Shown: piece by piece, positions 32,834 to 33,833 of the stretch | Layout: each line of letters begins with the position of its first letter | Numbering within the stretch: the first letter of the stretch is position 1 | Origin: Gallionellaceae bacterium | GTDB lineage: Bacteria > Pseudomonadota > Gammaproteobacteria > Burkholderiales > Gallionellaceae | Assembly: GCA_009773615.1 (NCBI GenBank) | Contig: WSYA01000023.1 | Location: 1-33,833, forward strand | Direction of reading: 5' to 3' | Length of the DNA stretch: 33,833 nt | Notes under the pieces: generated by a model | Told to the model about the DNA's origin: nothing | What the model saw: only the letters and a program-made list of their open reading frames with translations | Databases searched by the model: none | Program-made: the position numbers and the translations under genes

Positions 32834-33284
32834 TTAAGCCGCAATCGCGTCCATCAGCGCGGCCTTTTTGGTCTTGCCGGCGCGTGAGGGGGGGCGGCAG
32901 ATGCCGCATACGTAGTCTTTGGTGAGTTCGTCGGTATGGGCGACGAAGTGGCCTCCGCATTCGGTGCAGGTGGTCAGCTCCAGCATGTTGGCGTCGAAGA
33001 AGCGGATCAGGAACCAGGCGCGGGTGGTTCTTGACCATGTACTGGTGGATGTCCATGAACAATGAGGAGTGGATGTTCGGCAGCCAGCTCATGAACCAGT
33101 CGGTGGAGTACGGCAGCATGCCTTTGGAGGGGGATTCGCCTTTGACTTCTTTGTAGAGTTTGAGCAGGCGTTCGCGGCTGACGGAGGTCTCTTCCTGCAA
33201 TACTTGCAGACGTGCGCCGAGGTTGATGAGTTCGATGGCGGTCTGGATCTCTTGGGCTTCGGTGACTACGCTCTTGTTCTTCAT
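32834..33284 (-). pseudogene. flhC: Flagellar master regulator FlhC, internally deleted and frameshifted
   Basis: FlhC joins FlhD in the FlhD4C2 activator of flagellar genes. The first frame gives a normal FlhC N-terminus ([58 protein letters not shown]). At about 33020 it changes frame. The normal C-terminus continues in another frame as [16 protein letters not shown], then zinc-site cysteines CTECGGHF and [11 protein letters not shown], ending at TAA 32834. About 35 residues that normally link the halves are missing, and the 451-base span is not a multiple of three. The annotated frame alone would give a 168-residue chain with a scrambled arginine-rich tail and no zinc site. A GGGGAG binding site precedes the ATG. 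Confidence 0.85.
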
Positions 33285-33337
33285 GCTGTTCTCCCCTGTG
33301 TTTCGGTTTGTACTTTTGCTCTGTCGTTCGCTTTATC

Positions 33338-33658
33338 TCAGGCTGCGAGGGCTTCTACGGGGCGTCCGGCCATGAGGATGGTGGCGTGGGCTTGGGACAT
33401 CATGCGATCTTTGTTGTAGTCGGTGACCATGTTGAGCAGCAGGCGTTCGTCGAAGCGGAAGGCGCACAGCAGCATGTTGGAGGCTGCCATCCTGAGCAGT
33501 TGTGCCGGGGTCAGGCCGGCGAGCAGGTCGGCCATTTCTGCGCTGATGCCCAGGCGGAAGATGGCGCTGGCTTTGTCGTCGTTGATCATCTGTTTGGCCA
33601 ACATCATGTAGGACAGGTTGGCTTCTTTGATTTCTTCGTGCAGTTGTTGTGCGTTCAT
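33338..33658 (-). CDS. flhD: Flagellar master regulator subunit FlhD
   Basis: FlhD is the partner of FlhC in the flagellar master activator. The 106-residue protein starts MNAQQLHEEIKEANLSYMMLAKQMI and contains ASAIFRLGISAEMADLLAGLTPAQLLRMAASNMLLCAFRFDE, both close to the family. An AAGGAG binding site six bases before 33658 supports this start over a longer one at 33676. The frame is intact, unlike flhC, which begins 54 bases downstream. Confidence 0.93.
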   Translation of the reverse strand: MNAQQLHEEIKEANLSYMMLAKQMINDDKASAIFRLGISAEMADLLAGLTPAQLLRMAASNMLLCAFRFDERLLLNMVTDYNKDRMMSQAHATILMAGRPVEALAA

Positions 33659-33752
33659 TTCCGGCTCCTTGTGCAAAATGCGTTGTGTGTTTCGATGGCT
33701 GCATTGTGAACAAACAGGCGTGAGGCAAGAATCAGAGGATGGCTAATTCTTC

Positions 33753-33794
33753 TGTAGGAAGTTGCTGGGCGGGCTTTGTAGGAAAAAGTCTTAC
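33753..33794. promoter_or_regulatory. Candidate operator upstream of flhDC
   Basis: The eight-base word TGTAGGAA occurs at 33753-33760 and again at 33777-33784, 24 bases apart. The second copy is part of a near-perfect dyad GTAGGA-N5-TCTTAC (33778-33794). The spacing is a little over two helical turns, about 100-135 bases upstream of the flhD start. This looks like an operator for a dimeric regulator, but I cannot name it. Confidence 0.4.
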
Positions 33795-33833
33795 GACTTC
33801 GAGGGGAGCATGGGGACATTATCCCGATTCGGG

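Noticed and set aside
1..33833. CRISPR array or prophage
   Set aside because: No regularly spaced repeats and no phage structural or integrase genes were seen; the only repeats are REPs and short inverted repeats.

Overview
The window looks like a chromosomal segment of a betaproteobacterium. The gene orders thiS-thiG-trmB, rph-rdgB-hemW, yicC...gmk-rpoZ-spoT and ccoNOQP/ccoGHIS, the proteobacterial FNR and an flhDC locus all fit that class. The respiratory gene content would suit a microaerophile such as an iron oxidiser of the Gallionellaceae, but that family-level guess is recall, not something I could test.

Layout. (1) 1-762: accessory edge. The start of an IS256-type insertion sequence runs off the left side, next to a REP sequence it appears to have cut, followed by a REP-associated tyrosine transposase (RAYT) gene flanked by two well-formed REPs. 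(2) 749-4524, minus strand: mutY, a terminator, then an operon hemN -> nitronate-monooxygenase-like flavoprotein. (3) 4581-6641: an FNR box, fnr, and two unrecognised envelope-protein genes on the plus strand. (4) 6673-16222, minus strand: an MscS channel, the cbb3 oxidase assembly operon ccoGHIS, and the structural operon ccoNOQP with an extra 40-residue membrane protein gene at its end. A perfect FNR box lies upstream of ccoN, just beyond a tRNA-Gly(CCC) gene. (5) 16608-18383: thiS, thiG, trmB. (6) 18354-21839, minus strand: rph-rdgB-hemW and a PP2C phosphatase. (7) 21951-32538: the conserved block yicC / gmk-rpoZ-spoT, split by about 6.5 kb of signalling genes: a STAS protein, a 1.2-kb-residue-scale (about 1,200 aa) Cache-PAS-SpoIIE-HATPase protein, an HDOD protein and a wrecked SBP-GGDEF diguanylate cyclase gene. 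(8) 32583-33833, minus strand: flhD, a broken flhC and a small acidic ORF.

How it fits together. FNR probably senses low oxygen and switches on the high-affinity cbb3 oxidase and oxygen-independent haem synthesis (hemN); both promoters carry an FNR box at the spacing expected for class II activation. CcoG, CcoH, CcoI and CcoS then supply copper and assemble the oxidase. The STAS protein and the SpoIIE/HATPase protein look like a self-contained partner-switching module in which one membrane sensor holds both the kinase and the phosphatase. Its neighbours (HDOD, diguanylate cyclase remnant, and flhDC about 6 kb further on) suggest an output in surface behaviour or motility.

Two genes tied to that behaviour, the diguanylate cyclase and flhC, both carry internal deletions with frame changes. 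This is either genuine decay or an assembly fault, and is one of the main things to check. No CRISPR array, prophage or complete insertion sequence was seen.
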